From contig NZ_JAHKQE010000012.1 in NCBI RefSeq assembly GCF_018860855.1, forward strand, positions 48,892-112,891: a stretch of DNA of 64,000 bases, in the 5' to 3' direction. Positions 17,286 to 26,643 of this stretch are shown piece by piece. The notes beneath the pieces are model-generated. The model saw only the letters and a program-made list of their open reading frames with translations, was not told where the DNA came from and did no database searches. Within the stretch, counting starts at the first letter, position 1; each line of letters begins with the position of its first letter. Both the position numbers and the translations under genes were made by a program. This DNA is from Amphritea atlantica (GTDB lineage: Bacteria > Pseudomonadota > Gammaproteobacteria > Pseudomonadales > Balneatricaceae).

Positions 17286-20018
17286 TTACGAAGTTGTTAG
17301 CGGAATATCTTGAAGGATGGTGTCGATCGGCACTGGGCGGCTGATCGCATAGCCTTGTGCATAATCAACACCCATTGTCTTGAGACGAGCCATCATTGCG
17401 TCTGTTTCAACAAACTCGGCAATGGTTTCCATCCCCATAATATGACCGACTTCATTGATAGAGCGAACCATCGCTTCATCAATGGGGTCGATCAGAATAT
17501 TACGTACAAACATACCGTCGATCTTCAGCAGATCGACCGGCAAATTTTTCAGATAAGCAAATGAGGATAAGCCACTACCGAAGTCATCGAGGGCAAAGCG
17601 ACAACCGAGGTTTTTGAGTGAGCAGATAAACTTCTGGGCATTTTTGAGGTTGGCAATCGCCGCCGTTTCGGTGATTTCAAACTTAATCATCGCGGCGGGC
17701 ACTTTGCTTTGTTGGATGCTGCAGATAATAAAGCTCAGCAGAGCGTCATCGCCTAGGGATTGCCCTGAGAGGTTGATTGCTAAGCTGGAAATGTGCTCAA
17801 GATTATCAATGTTTTTAGCCATCCATTGTAGGCTGTTACGGATGACCCATCGATCGATCTGCGGCGCGATATTATAGCGTTCGGCGGCTGGCAAAAAGGC
17901 ATCAGGCCCGATGATTTCACCGGTGTCAGATAACAACCGCAGTAATATCTCGTAGCCTATTTTTTGCTCTTTTTGTAATGGCACAATCGGTTGGGCGTAC
18001 AGTCTAAACGCGTTTTCATCGAGAGCACGATGGATCTCACTGGCCCACTGGATATAGCCTTTACGAATGAGTTGTTGTTCATCTTGATCATTGTAAATAT
18101 GAATGCGATTACGACCGGCTTCTTTGGCTGTATAACAAGCGGTATCAACGTCTTGTAGAGCGCCTACGGCACTGCCGGTATGATGATCAATAGTGGCAAG
18201 GCCCGCACTGATTTCAACGGTAAAGTTATGATCTTCCCACTGGAATCGGAACTGTTTAAGGTCATTCATAATCACTTGGACGATATGTTCAGCCCGCGCT
18301 AGACTGGCGTTTTTTAACAACAGTAAAAACTCATCTCCCCCAGGACGGGCAAGTATGTCATGGCTGCGAAGCTTGTCCCTGATCAGGTTGCTGAGTTGAC
18401 GCAACATATCATCCCCAGCCATATGGCCGCAGGTATCATTAATGATTTTAAATTGATCAATATCGATAAAACAGAGCACATGGTGGGAGTTATGTGTATG
18501 TGCATGTTCGATAGTCTGCGCTAACTCATTTTCGAATTGTTGGCGGTTTAGCAGGCCGGTTAGCGGGTCATGGGTTGTTTGAAAATCGATCTCGTCAGAG
18601 ATTCGGCGAGCTTCGGTTACATCTTCCTGTAAGGCAACAAAGTGGGTGATTTCGCCAAAATTATTGGTGATCGGTGAGATAGTCTCTTCGGCCCAATACA
18701 GTTCTCCGCTTTTCTTTTTATTATGGAATACACCTTGCCACTCCTGTCCAGAGAGTAGTGTTTTCCACAGATCATGGTAAATCGCTTTGGAGGTTTCACC
18801 TGAATTGAGTAAGCGGGAACTTTTACCCATGACTTCATCGGCGGTATAGCCTGTTATATCGGTGAAACGGGGATTAACATATTCAATCTTGCCTTTAAGA
18901 TCGGTTATCACGACAACATTGGGGCTTTGTTCGACTGCTCTGGATAGTTTTTTCAGCGTGTCGGTCGTCGCTTGCTGCTCGGATACATCATTGAATACTC
19001 CGATACCGCCATTAATAACGCCCATTTTATCCCGTAGAGGGACAAACTCTGCGATGAGGTACATCGAGCGATGACCCATAATCGAGATATAGGGGCCTTC
19101 GAAATAGCCGACATTGCCACGTAGGGATTCATTCAGTGCGGCGATAACGTCTTCATTGGTGAGCTTCTCAAGTAGGTTGATGCCAACGATGCTGGCGCTT
19201 GATGCTCCAATAATATCGGTAAAGCGCTGGTTGATCATTGAGATTACACCATGCTGGTCGTAATGGAAAAAACCAACCGGTGAATGTTCGATGATCGATG
19301 AGAGGAATGCTTTACTGCTGTGTAGCTCTTCAGTACGCTCGCGTACACTGATTTCAAGGTCTTTGGCCCAGCGTCGCTGCGCAGAGGAGAAGGTCCATAG
19401 AATCGGCAGCAGAAATAACAAAAAGATAACCGCAATGCCTATCTGTTGTATCAACCTTTGATTTAATTGTGTCTGAATCTGACTGATTTCAATGTCTGCT
19501 GCCGTTAGGTACTGCACGCCATCAGGCGAAGTCCGAGGAATAAAGACGCTGCGGAAGTGGCCCCAACTGTCCGTTATCTCAAGAAACTTCTGTTTTTGAT
19601 CGACAAATACCTGATTTATCCTAGGATCAGCATCATCATAAGGCAGGAAATAATTGTATAGGTTTTTACCCGCCTGAAGTTCAGTGACGGTACTGCTAGA
19701 GCTAGTAAAAAAGATAGTGTCATCTTCTTTTATTAAGGTATAGACGTAGATGATGTCGCTGCTGCGGACAAAGCGAGAGAGCTTTAAGGTATTGTCGAGA
19801 TCTGCTTCTGGCGTCACGTCGCCTGGCTGCATTTCCTGATGATGAAAGTGTTTTGGTAATATTAGCGGTGTTGCTACGGCGCTGCTGATCAACTCGTTAT
19901 CAATTTGTTGATAGATGCGGTCATGTTCGCGCGAATAATCCCAGACAACATAGAGTACAACCCAGACAATATATATCAGGACGGCTAGGTATACTTTATT
20001 GCTGGTTTTAAAGGTCAT
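17286..20018 (-). CDS. Membrane PAS-PAS-GGDEF-EAL cyclic-di-GMP protein
   Basis: A 910-residue signalling protein. Two transmembrane helices (about 9-27 and 193-211) enclose a periplasmic sensory region, followed by two PAS domains (about 235-345 and 355-470), a GGDEF domain and an EAL domain (about 655-900). The cyclase site GGDEF (560-564) is intact, with an inhibitory RxxD (RSHD, 551-554) five residues before it. The phosphodiesterase signature is EIL at 690-692 instead of EAL, but the ExTE, DDFG and LKID motifs are retained, so hydrolysis is possible. Both activities are plausible; the signal sensed is unknown. Confidence 0.9.
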   Translation of the reverse strand: MTFKTSNKVYLAVLIYIVWVVLYVVWDYSREHDRIYQQIDNELISSAVATPLILPKHFHHQEMQPGDVTPEADLDNTLKLSRFVRSSDIIYVYTLIKEDDTIFFTSSSSTVTELQAGKNLYNYFLPYDDADPRINQVFVDQKQKFLEITDSWGHFRSVFIPRTSPDGVQYLTAADIEISQIQTQLNQRLIQQIGIAVIFLLFLLPILWTFSSAQRRWAKDLEISVRERTEELHSSKAFLSSIIEHSPVGFFHYDQHGVISMINQRFTDIIGASSASIVGINLLEKLTNEDVIAALNESLRGNVGYFEGPYISIMGHRSMYLIAEFVPLRDKMGVINGGIGVFNDVSEQQATTDTLKKLSRAVEQSPNVVVITDLKGKIEYVNPRFTDITGYTADEVMGKSSRLLNSGETSKAIYHDLWKTLLSGQEWQGVFHNKKKSGELYWAEETISPITNNFGEITHFVALQEDVTEARRISDEIDFQTTHDPLTGLLNRQQFENELAQTIEHAHTHNSHHVLCFIDIDQFKIINDTCGHMAGDDMLRQLSNLIRDKLRSHDILARPGGDEFLLLLKNASLARAEHIVQVIMNDLKQFRFQWEDHNFTVEISAGLATIDHHTGSAVGALQDVDTACYTAKEAGRNRIHIYNDQDEQQLIRKGYIQWASEIHRALDENAFRLYAQPIVPLQKEQKIGYEILLRLLSDTGEIIGPDAFLPAAERYNIAPQIDRWVIRNSLQWMAKNIDNLEHISSLAINLSGQSLGDDALLSFIICSIQQSKVPAAMIKFEITETAAIANLKNAQKFICSLKNLGCRFALDDFGSGLSSFAYLKNLPVDLLKIDGMFVRNILIDPIDEAMVRSINEVGHIMGMETIAEFVETDAMMARLKTMGVDYAQGYAISRPVPIDTILQDIPLTTS

Positions 20019-20270
20019 GAGTGGAGTATAGATACTATTGCAACAAAAGTTTTAACCCAGCTGCCTGAAACGGGTATATTTTCAATAATGTGGCTGTTTT
20101 GCTGATTCCACCTAGGGTGGTTCTAGAGAGTATCGATAGGGCGGGGGTTATCGATGCTTTTGAGGCATGGTTGAGCTGGCGGTGCTGTTGTATGTTGCGA
20201 TTGTTATCCACAAACCCCTAGGCATAACTGATACTGGCTTGAAATAATCATTCGGCCGTAGAAATAGAAA

Positions 20271-20294
20271 AGGCACTCAATGAGTGCCTTTTTT
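20271..20294. terminator. Terminator of the second PII gene
   Basis: AGGCACTC / GAGTGCCT hairpin with A-rich left and T-rich right flanks, so it can work on both strands. It sits downstream of the minus-strand PII gene at 20313. Confidence 0.82.
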
Positions 20295-20312
20295 AACATT
20301 TTATGCTGCGAT

Positions 20313-20753
<441 letters not shown>

Positions 20754-20768
20754 TTAATAAAACGTCAG

Positions 20769-20790
20769 AAGGGGAGCCGAAGCTCCCCTT
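20769..20790 (-). terminator. Hairpin after amtB
   Basis: Perfect 9-base inverted repeat AAGGGGAGC / GCTCCCCTT with the tetraloop CGAA. On the minus strand it is followed by a weak T-run. It probably terminates or attenuates between amtB and the second PII gene. Confidence 0.7.
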
Positions 20791-20823
20791 ATACCGTATT
20801 GTTTTTATTTTTGACCGTCGGTT

Positions 20824-22083
20824 TTACTTAGCAGAAGTAAATTCAGGGTAAGCTTCCATACCGCATTCAGCGATATCAACACCTTCGTATTCTTCTTCTT
20901 CAGTAACTCGCAGGCCGATAATCGCTTTGATGATGCCCCATACGATCAGGCTGGTACCGAATACCCAGACAAAGATAGTCGCGGCACCGATCAACTGACC
21001 ACTGAAGCTTGAATCACCATTGGTGATAGGTACTAGCAGCAGACCCAATAGACCACAAACACCGTGAACAGAGATGGCACCTACAGGATCATCGATACGT
21101 AGTTTATCCAGAGTAATGATAGCGAAGACCACCAGTACACCACCGATTGCGCCGAACAGAGTTGCCTGCAGTGCAGTCGGGGTAGAAGGCTCAGCAGTAA
21201 TGGCAACCAGACCGGCCAATGCGCCGTTCAGTAGCATGGTCAAATCTGCTTTACCGAACAGTAGGCGAGCGGTAATCAGTGCGGCAACAGCACCACCGGC
21301 AGCGGCGGTATTGGTGTTCAGGAATACCATGGCAACAGAGTGTGCACTTGAGATATCACCGAGTTTCAGAACTGAACCACCGTTGAATCCGAACCAGCCC
21401 ATCCATAGGATGAACGTACCCAGTGTCGCCAATGGCAGGTTTGCACCAGGGATGGCAGAAACACCGTTAGCTGTATATTTGCCTTTACGGGCACCTAGCA
21501 GAAGAACACCCGCAAGCGCTGCAGCAGCACCGGCCATGTGAACGATACCAGAACCGGCAAAGTCAGAGAAACCAAGGTCGCCTAGGTTGTACATACCGAA
21601 AACGTCATCGCCGTTCCAAGTCCATGCACCTTCCATTGGGTAGATAATGCCGGTCATAACGACGGCAAAAGCAAGGAAAGCCCACAGTTTCATGCGCTCA
21701 GCAACTGCACCGGAGACAATAGACATCGCGGTAGCAACGAACACAACTTGGAAGAAGAAGTCAGACGCGCCGGAATAAACAGAACCACCGTCGAAGCCTT
21801 CTTCAGCAGAATCAAGCAATACTTGAGCAACATCAACTTCGCCGATGCCGCTTAGGAAGATACCGCCGCCGTACATTACTTCATAACCACATATCAGATA
21901 CATGATCGATGCGATTGCAAACAAGGCAACGTTTTTAGTCAGGATCTCAGTGGTGTTTTTCGCACGCACCAGACCGGCTTCTAGCATGGCGAAACCTGCC
22001 GCCATCCACATAACTAATGCGCCGCACACCAAGAAATAAAAGGTGTCCATTGCATATTGTAATTCAAAAATTTGGTTTTCCAT
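20824..22083 (-). CDS. amtB: Ammonium transporter
   Basis: Trimeric inner-membrane ammonium channel of 419 residues with 11 transmembrane helices. The twin histidines of the pore are in GSGIVHMAGAA and ISVHGVCG. ATG 22083 is preferred over the GTG at 22086 because a GGGGGAAG site precedes it. It lies 53 bases downstream of glnK, the classical glnK-amtB pair, in which GlnK blocks the channel when ammonium is plentiful. Expression should follow the sigma-54/NtrC promoter upstream of glnK. Residue 260 onward is typical; nothing odd seen. Confidence 0.96.
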   Translation of the reverse strand: MENQIFELQYAMDTFYFLVCGALVMWMAAGFAMLEAGLVRAKNTTEILTKNVALFAIASIMYLICGYEVMYGGGIFLSGIGEVDVAQVLLDSAEEGFDGGSVYSGASDFFFQVVFVATAMSIVSGAVAERMKLWAFLAFAVVMTGIIYPMEGAWTWNGDDVFGMYNLGDLGFSDFAGSGIVHMAGAAAALAGVLLLGARKGKYTANGVSAIPGANLPLATLGTFILWMGWFGFNGGSVLKLGDISSAHSVAMVFLNTNTAAAGGAVAALITARLLFGKADLTMLLNGALAGLVAITAEPSTPTALQATLFGAIGGVLVVFAIITLDKLRIDDPVGAISVHGVCGLLGLLLVPITNGDSSFSGQLIGAATIFVWVFGTSLIVWGIIKAIIGLRVTEEEEYEGVDIAECGMEAYPEFTSAK

Positions 22084-22136
22084 CACTTCCCCCTGAAGCC
22101 TATGCTTAGAGTTGTTTTCGGTTGTAAAAAGGTTGC

Positions 22137-22490
<354 letters not shown>

Positions 22491-22557
22491 CTAGTAAAAC
22501 TGTTTTAAAGAGCTGCGCTGCTTATCAACGCAGGAATAAACGGTATGGCTCATACAT

Positions 22558-22573
22558 AGCATTGGACGTGCCA
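22558..22573 (-). promoter_or_regulatory. Sigma-54 promoter of glnK-amtB
   Basis: On the minus strand the sequence reads TGGCACGTCCAATGCT, close to the consensus TGGCACG-N4-TTGC, with GG and GC at the correct spacing. Transcription should start near 22547, about 72 bases before the glnK ATG. Confidence 0.85.
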
Positions 22574-22672
22574 TTAAATTAAATTATCTTTAAAAACATA
22601 TATTTATCGTTTTTCGGTGTGAAATTTTGCTTTTTGTAGAGAGGATCTGGCCCTCCGTTGATAAATAACTGG

Positions 22673-22706
22673 TGCACAATTGTTGTGCAGGCACCGCTTT
22701 GGTGCA
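22673..22706. promoter_or_regulatory. Two tandem NtrC-type enhancer palindromes
   Basis: Site 1 (22673-22689) is TGCACAA-TTG-TTGTGCA. Site 2 (22690-22706) is GGCACC-N5-GGTGCA. Both match the NtrC pattern TGCAC-N7-GTGCA. They lie about 126 to 159 bases upstream of the predicted sigma-54 start, the normal place for an enhancer. Confidence 0.8.
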
Positions 22707-22812
22707 TAAACGTGAGTGTTGGAGATCAATAAAGGATGTGAATCGGCTAATTTTCCGTTTATTGTTATAGTGTTATGTAAATAGTCAGCCAATATAATTG
22801 GAAAGATGAGAT

Positions 22813-23073
22813 ATGATTAATCATAAAATACTTGAGGGTATCAGTGGCCAGATCGGGCAGTTATTTGAACAAACCCGTCAGCGTTCTGTTGAAACTGAGC
22901 TGCAACAACAGATTTATGTCCTATTACAGGGCGCTTTTAGTCGGATGGATCTGGTAACCCGAGAAGAGTTTGATGCTCAGAGTGCGGTATTAGGCCGAAG
23001 TCGAGCTAAACTGGAGCAGTTACAATTGGAGATTGAGCGGTTGGAACAGTTGGTTAATAAAGCCGATAGCTAA
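22813..23073 (+). CDS. ubiK: Ubiquinone biosynthesis accessory factor UbiK (YqiC family)
   Basis: An 86-residue soluble helical protein of the YqiC/BMFP family. It assists UbiJ and the Ubi enzyme complex, mainly in aerobic ubiquinone synthesis, and binds lipids. The N-terminal helix and the C-terminal coiled coil (RAKLEQLQLEIERLEQL, about residues 62-80) are the family hallmarks. The next gene, a c-di-GMP protein, starts 65 bases after its stop. Confidence 0.9.
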   Translation: MINHKILEGISGQIGQLFEQTRQRSVETELQQQIYVLLQGAFSRMDLVTREEFDAQSAVLGRSRAKLEQLQLEIERLEQLVNKADS

Positions 23074-23137
23074 GCGAATCAATACACTGAGATCATCCGT
23101 TCAATCAAATCATTATCTTGCCGTTCAAGGAGTCCTT

Positions 23138-25054
23138 ATGCATCTGCCTATGTATGCCTGCATCCTGCCAGATCTGAGTTATCAGTTCGCGACTCAGGAA
23201 TACACGGGTATGTTGGGTTGGCAGGGGGAGTTAAGCGGCGTGCCACTGTCGCAAGTGCATGCTGAAGAGAGCTTGTTTGAGCTGCAACATGGCATGATGT
23301 TAGCTCGGTCTCAGGGGACGGCAACGTTATCATGGCAGCCCTTTGTTGAAGATAGCACCCTGTGGCTACAGTTGGAGATTTGCTGGAATCCAGTAGCGGG
23401 CCTGTTTATCGTCAATGCTATGCGTACAGCACAGGCTGCGGGACGGCAGTTGGCGCAACATCCAGAGCAAGGCTTGTTCGATTACACTCCTCAGGCGGTT
23501 ATGTTGCTGGATGAGGATAACCGGATCTATCGAGTGAATGCGGGTTTTTCTGAGGTCAGTGGTTATGCCTTTGAAGATGTGGCCGGACAAGGGCCGGGTA
23601 TCGTCACTAATCGTAATATTGCCGCAGAAATGTTCGATCATCTATGGCAGCAGTTGATGTTAAGAGGTTACTGGGAGGGAGAGCTGTGGAACCGTCACAA
23701 GGATGGTCATAGTTATCCTGCTTGGTATAGCCTGATGGCCCAACGGGATGAAAATGGCGAGATTGAAGGCTTTGTCGCACAGTTTTCAGATATTAGTAGC
23801 GCTTATGGTGATCCAAGCCGCTTTAATCATGCCAGCTATGATGTACTGACAGGTTTGCCGGACGAGCATATGTTGTTGGAGCAGCTAAATCAGCAGTTGC
23901 TACGTGATAGTTTGGGGCATCGAGGGCGAGGTCTTATCTTGCTGCAGTTACAGGCTGATGACGCTGATCGGGAGCAATTGACGGCAGCGATCGGTGCGCG
24001 ACTGAGTGCTCAGGTGCGGGAGACCGATCTGTTGGCGGTGGATCAAGAGCAGAATTTCGTGTTTGTCTTGGACGACTGTCCAGATGAGATGGTGCTCGAG
24101 CAGTTTGCTGAGCGTATCTCTGACGTGTTGCTAGAGCGAGTCGATACAGCGGAGCAACCCTTGCTGGGTGACTATGCGATGGGAGGCGTGTTGGTCGAAG
24201 GCGGTAGTATTAGTGCGGAACTAATGCTTGATCGCGCGCGGTTGGTTTTGCGTACTCCGGATAGCCATAACGGTTTTCGTGTCTATGATATAGGGCTGGG
24301 AAGTGGTGCCGTTTTCAGCCGAGAAACCTTGGATCAGGGGGTATCCGAGGGATGGTTGCAGCTGAGGTTTAATCCGGTTTATTCATTGCAAGGGCATCAC
24401 TTGGCGGCGGCAGAGGTATCGCTGGCGATGAATCATCCGACACAAGGGATTTTAACGCCGGCACAGTTTGTTCCTCAGTTATCCCGTTATGGCCTGTTGG
24501 ATGACTACCATCAGCAACTTGAGCAGCAGTTGTTACCGTTAATTGCAGAGTGGAATCGTTTTGAGCAGTTTCAGAATCTGAGCCTTCGATTACAGGATGA
24601 AGAGCTATTTTCTGCAGAGGTTATTGCTCAGTTGATACGGCAGATGGTTAAAGCGGGAATTCCGCCCCAGCGATTGATGATCAATTTACATTATGATCAG
24701 TTACAGCTATTTCCCGACGAGATTGAAGAGTTTAAAGCGCTAGGTGTGCTGGTTTTACTGGACCCGCAGGGGCACAATCTTGAACGGCTTCCCCCTCAGT
24801 TGCTGCCTGATATGTTGCTCGTGAATGCGGGGTTGGTGGAGCAGCAGATGCGAGATAGTCGTTATATCCGTGAAGTTGAGAAGCTTATCTCAATCGCCCA
24901 AGGTAGTGAATTAGGGGTGATGGCTGAAGGGGTGCGCACCACGGGTCAGATGACGCGGCTCACTCAGCAGGGCTGTTTGCGGATGAGTGGTAAGTATGTC
25001 GGGTCGGAGTTAACCATGAAGCAATTGATTGAGCGATTAGAGTTGGAGCAATAG
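23138..25054 (+). CDS. PAS protein with degenerate GGDEF and EAL domains (probable c-di-GMP receptor)
   Basis: A 638-residue soluble protein. The ATG at 23138 is chosen because AAGGAG lies 7 bases before it; a longer frame would overlap ubiK. An N-terminal PAS-like region is followed by a PAS domain (about 105-220), a GGDEF-like domain and an EAL-like domain (about 380-635). The cyclase signature is QEQNF (303-307) instead of GGDEF, yet RETD (294-297) sits exactly at the inhibitory I-site spacing. In the EAL domain the metal ligands are lost: EVS for EAL, LDP for DDF, and N in place of the K of LKID. It is thus probably a non-enzymatic c-di-GMP-binding regulator. Partner unknown. Confidence 0.85.
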   Translation: MHLPMYACILPDLSYQFATQEYTGMLGWQGELSGVPLSQVHAEESLFELQHGMMLARSQGTATLSWQPFVEDSTLWLQLEICWNPVAGLFIVNAMRTAQAAGRQLAQHPEQGLFDYTPQAVMLLDEDNRIYRVNAGFSEVSGYAFEDVAGQGPGIVTNRNIAAEMFDHLWQQLMLRGYWEGELWNRHKDGHSYPAWYSLMAQRDENGEIEGFVAQFSDISSAYGDPSRFNHASYDVLTGLPDEHMLLEQLNQQLLRDSLGHRGRGLILLQLQADDADREQLTAAIGARLSAQVRETDLLAVDQEQNFVFVLDDCPDEMVLEQFAERISDVLLERVDTAEQPLLGDYAMGGVLVEGGSISAELMLDRARLVLRTPDSHNGFRVYDIGLGSGAVFSRETLDQGVSEGWLQLRFNPVYSLQGHHLAAAEVSLAMNHPTQGILTPAQFVPQLSRYGLLDDYHQQLEQQLLPLIAEWNRFEQFQNLSLRLQDEELFSAEVIAQLIRQMVKAGIPPQRLMINLHYDQLQLFPDEIEEFKALGVLVLLDPQGHNLERLPPQLLPDMLLVNAGLVEQQMRDSRYIREVEKLISIAQGSELGVMAEGVRTTGQMTRLTQQGCLRMSGKYVGSELTMKQLIERLELEQ

Positions 25055-25143
25055 TGCCTCAATTTAGCGCGGTCAATACAGGCGAATAGACTATGCTTAA
25101 CAGACGGGAATCAGACATTATTTAACAGATCCAAGGATGGATT

Positions 25144-26643
25144 ATGGCATTAGCAATTGTACACACTCGGGCGCAACTGGGTATTCAATCGCCACTGGTG
25201 GCGGTGGAAGTTCATCTATCGGGCGGTCTGCCTAGTTTTTCCATCGTCGGAATGCCGGAAACCGGCGTAAAAGAGAGTCGGGAACGGGTACGTAGTTCAC
25301 TGCTTAATTGTGGCTTTGAATTTCCCGCACGCCGCATTACCGTCAATCTAGCCCCCGCAGATCTCCCTAAAGAAGGAGGCCGCTACGATCTAGCGATTGC
25401 GGTGGGTATTCTTATCGCCAGTGGTCAGCTACCGCAGAACTGTGCTGATGATTATGAGTTTTTGGCTGAACTGGCGCTATCGGGGAGTTTGCGTGCCGTT
25501 GCGGGTGTTTTGCCGGTTGCACTGAATTGTCGCAATGCAGGGCGAAGCCTTTTTTTGGCAACAGACAACGTTCAGGAAGCAGGATTGGTGACGGGGCTGC
25601 GTTTGTTTGCCGCGGGGTCTCTGCTCGAGGTTAGTAATCACCTTGCGGGGGCTAATCTGTTATCGCCAGCAATGGTGTCTGATTGGCCGAGCAATGATGC
25701 TGTTGATGCGGATATGGCGGATGTTCGGGGGCAGTATCAAGCTAAGCGCGCGTTAGAAATTGCCGCCGGCGGAGGACATAATTTATTACTGTGTGGGCCG
25801 CCCGGCAGTGGTAAAAGTATGTTGGCGAGCCGCTTGCCCGGTATTCTACCGCCTCTGGTTGCCGATGAATTATTAGATGTTGCGGCTATCTATTCGATCG
25901 CTGGAGTGAAAGATAGCCGTCTGTATGCGGGTATTCGGCCTTTTAGAACGCCACATCATACCGCCTCGGCAGTTGCGCTGGTGGGTGGTGGCAGTAATCC
26001 ACGCCCCGGTGAGATCTCATTAGCTCATCAAGGCGTGTTGTTTCTTGATGAGTTACCCGAATACAGCCGCCAAGTGTTAGAGGTGATGCGAGAACCACTC
26101 GAATCGGGTGTGATTAATATCTCCCGTGCCGCCTTGCAAGCCCGCTTTCCCGCTCGATTCCAGTTAGTTGCCGCTATGAATCCCTGTCCCTGTGGTTATC
26201 GGGGTGATCAGAGTGGACGATGTCGCTGTACGCCGGATCAGGTGCAGCGTTATCAAGCGCGTATATCGGGGCCACTGTTGGATCGGATTGACTTGCAGAG
26301 TTGGGTTCCGGGATTGACCCCCGAACAGTTGATGGGACCGGCTGAAAGTAGTGAATCTAGCGTTGATATCCGTGCGCGGGTGGTGCGTGCTCGAGATATT
26401 CAGCAGCAACGACAAGGCTGTATTAATGATCAACTGGATGTTAATGGGTTGGAGCAACATTGCCTGTTGGGTTCTGAGCAGGAACAGTTGCTAATGCAGG
26501 CGATGAGTCGCATGGGCTTATCTGCTCGGGCCACACATCGAGTGTTAAAGGTATCAAGAACCATTGCCGATCTGCAGGGCGAGGCTAATATTAGCAGTGC
26601 TGCGCTTCTTGAGGCTATAGGGTTGCGGCGCTCTCCTCTTTGA
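25144..26643 (+). CDS. comM: ComM/YifB-type Mg-chelatase-like AAA+ ATPase
   Basis: A 499-residue AAA+ protein, known in competent bacteria as the ComM helicase that promotes branch migration of incoming DNA. It has an N-terminal Lon-substrate-like domain, Walker A GPPGSGKSM, Walker B VLFLDELPE and a Zn-like cysteine cluster NPCPCGYRGDQ...CRCTP. The C-terminal Mg-chelatase-like region (LSARATHRVLKVSRTIADL) completes the family pattern. Its 3' end overlaps the 3' end of the convergent c-di-GMP gene by 29 bases. Confidence 0.93.
   Translation: MALAIVHTRAQLGIQSPLVAVEVHLSGGLPSFSIVGMPETGVKESRERVRSSLLNCGFEFPARRITVNLAPADLPKEGGRYDLAIAVGILIASGQLPQNCADDYEFLAELALSGSLRAVAGVLPVALNCRNAGRSLFLATDNVQEAGLVTGLRLFAAGSLLEVSNHLAGANLLSPAMVSDWPSNDAVDADMADVRGQYQAKRALEIAAGGGHNLLLCGPPGSGKSMLASRLPGILPPLVADELLDVAAIYSIAGVKDSRLYAGIRPFRTPHHTASAVALVGGGSNPRPGEISLAHQGVLFLDELPEYSRQVLEVMREPLESGVINISRAALQARFPARFQLVAAMNPCPCGYRGDQSGRCRCTPDQVQRYQARISGPLLDRIDLQSWVPGLTPEQLMGPAESSESSVDIRARVVRARDIQQQRQGCINDQLDVNGLEQHCLLGSEQEQLLMQAMSRMGLSARATHRVLKVSRTIADLQGEANISSAALLEAIGLRRSPL

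Noticed and set aside
22604..22792. Minus-strand frame of 62 codons upstream of glnK
   Set aside because: It covers the NtrC sites and has no similarity or ribosome site; it is regulatory DNA.
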